A stretch of 64,000 bases of DNA from Opitutia bacterium (GTDB lineage: Bacteria > Verrucomicrobiota > Verrucomicrobiia > Opitutales > UBA953), in the NCBI GenBank assembly GCA_003569165.1, contig BGOI01000001.1, positions 1 through 64,000 of the forward strand, read 5' to 3'. How positions within the stretch are numbered: the first letter of the stretch is position 1; each line of letters opens with the position of its first letter. Below, one piece after another: positions 63,184 through 64,000 of the stretch. The position numbers were made by a program, and so were the translations under genes. The notes below the pieces were generated by a model. It searched no databases and was not told the DNA's origin. It saw only the letters and a program-made list of their open reading frames with translations.

Positions 63184-64000
63184 ATCGTCGACCATCTGAA
63201 CCCGCCCATCCACATCAAGGGAGCCCGCACCCACAACCTCAAGGATGTGGAACTGACCATTCCCCGTTACCAGCTGACCGTCATCACCGGCGTCAGCGGA
63301 TCGGGTAAATCCTCCTTAGCCTTCGATACCCTGCACGCCGAAGGGAGCCGCCAATACCTCGAATCCCTCTCGGCCAAGGCCCGTGGGATGCTGGATTCGG
63401 CCCCGCGCCCGGACGTGGACTTCATCCGGAGCCTTTCCCCGGTCATCGCCATCGCCCAGCGTACCGGCGGCAACACCAATCCCCGCTCGACGGTCGCCAC
63501 CCTGACCGAGATCGCGGACCATGCCCGCCCCCTCTGGATCATCGCCGGCGACCGCCGCTGCCTCAAAGACGGCCAGCCGGTCCGCCGCCGCTCGCTCGAC
63601 GACAACCTGCTCGCCCTCGAAGGTATCCCCGCCGGCACGCGCCTAATGGTCGTCGCCCCGGTCGCCAAGGACCGCCCTTCCGTCCTCCTCGAAGCCTCCG
63701 CCGACCTCGGTCGGCGAGGATTCTCGCGTGTCCGCGTCGATGGCGTCGTCGCCACCCTCGAAGAAGCCGCCGGCCTGCTAACGGGCCGTGAGGCCAAGCA
63801 GCTTGATGTCGTGGTCGACCGCATCGTCGCAGGCCCCGACCAGCGCAGCCGCTTGGCCGACTCGCTCGAACTCGCCTTCCGCGAAGGCCGCCACCGCGCG
63901 AGCGTGCTCGCCGAAAAAGACGGACGCTGGGAAGAGCACGTGCTCTCGCTCCACCTCGCCTGCGAACATTGCGGCGAGACGTATGAGCCCATCAGCCCGC
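63184..64000 (+). CDS. uvrA: UvrA-like excinuclease ATPase, 5' part
   Basis: The frame runs off the right edge; about 272 residues are visible. VDHLNPPIHIKGARTHNLKDV, Walker A GVSGSGKSSLAFDTLHAEGSRQYLESLSAKARG and QRTGGNTNPRSTVATLTEIADHARPLW match UvrA, and HLACEHCGETYEPISP near the edge fits the first zinc-binding region. Some positions differ from canonical UvrA (ARGMLDSAPRPDVDFIRSLSPVIAIAQRT), so a UvrA paralogue is possible. No ATG, GTG or TTG lies between the in-frame stop at 63139 and the conserved region; ATC at 63184 follows a GGAGG (63168-63172), and CTG at 63196 is another option. The given start is provisional. Confidence 0.85.
   Translation, partial: MVDHLNPPIHIKGARTHNLKDVELTIPRYQLTVITGVSGSGKSSLAFDTLHAEGSRQYLESLSAKARGMLDSAPRPDVDFIRSLSPVIAIAQRTGGNTNPRSTVATLTEIADHARPLWIIAGDRRCLKDGQPVRRRSLDDNLLALEGIPAGTRLMVVAPVAKDRPSVLLEASADLGRRGFSRVRVDGVVATLEEAAGLLTGREAKQLDVVVDRIVAGPDQRSRLADSLELAFREGRHRASVLAEKDGRWEEHVLSLHLACEHCGETYEPISP

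Overview
This is a GC-rich chromosomal segment from a bacterium of the PVC group, most likely Verrucomicrobiota; the phylum is inferred from gene content, not from a marker-gene tree. The supporting content is a run of three secreted sulfatases, lipoprotein and secreted DUF1080 (3-keto-disaccharide hydrolase) proteins, a Tat-exported Gfo/Idh/MocA oxidoreductase, a DUF1592/DUF1552 pair, many small PSCyt-type c-type cytochromes, a ThuA protein, a DUF6797 protein and a PQQ sugar dehydrogenase carrying a cytochrome domain. These suggest an aerobic degrader of complex, probably sulfated polysaccharides. No rRNA, tRNA, CRISPR array, prophage or classical insertion sequence was seen.

Layout. 1-7.4 kb: a truncated DUF3800-like gene, a multiply frameshifted DUF1111 di-heme gene, a frameshifted DUF5077/DUF3472 gene, a four-helix-bundle gene enclosed by long inverted repeats, a frameshifted TonB-dependent receptor and an ACT protein. 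7.4-21.6 kb: a cyclotransferase-like gene, then the polysaccharide-catabolism block (DUF6797, pentaheme cytochrome, Gfo/Idh, DUF1080, three sulfatases). 21.6-36.5 kb: mainly housekeeping genes (proC, hemL, dnaK, hemB, uxaE, leuB, LON-domain protein) with the DUF1592-DUF1552 pair between hemL and dnaK. 36.7-41.3 kb: a Fur-family regulator and sufC-sufB-sufD-sufT. 41.5-50.3 kb: PQQ sugar dehydrogenase, hflX, three small cytochromes, ThuA, an esterase and a DUF1080 protein. 50.3-55.4 kb: an MBL hydrolase, ffh, a HAD hydrolase, an aminotransferase and a small membrane protein. 55.5-62.1 kb, minus strand: pstS-pstC-pstA-pstB-phoU, followed by a GDSL hydrolase and the 5' part of a uvrA-like gene running off the right edge.

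The most unusual signal is intergenic. Two palindromic repeat families recur. In one, a conserved GGTAGGG outer stem encloses two hairpins of variable sequence and predicts a three-way junction (7171-7228, 21563-21626, 53369-53444, 54842-54905), with single-hairpin relatives at 451-480, 7026-7049 and 20888-20914. In the other, a 29-30 bp perfect terminal inverted repeat, entered through GGGGGAACTGC, occurs once around a four-helix-bundle gene (3884-4586) and once without a gene (1943-2149). At the gene-bearing copy, and at a truncated end near 6990, the hairpins beside the element contain the stop codons of the neighbouring genes. A perfect 24-bp hairpin (32276-32335) and several repeated phrases add to this.

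Several genes (DUF1111, DUF5077/DUF3472, TonB receptor, a small membrane protein, pstC) are split by one-base shifts, often at G or A runs, so consensus indel errors are at least as likely as real gene decay.
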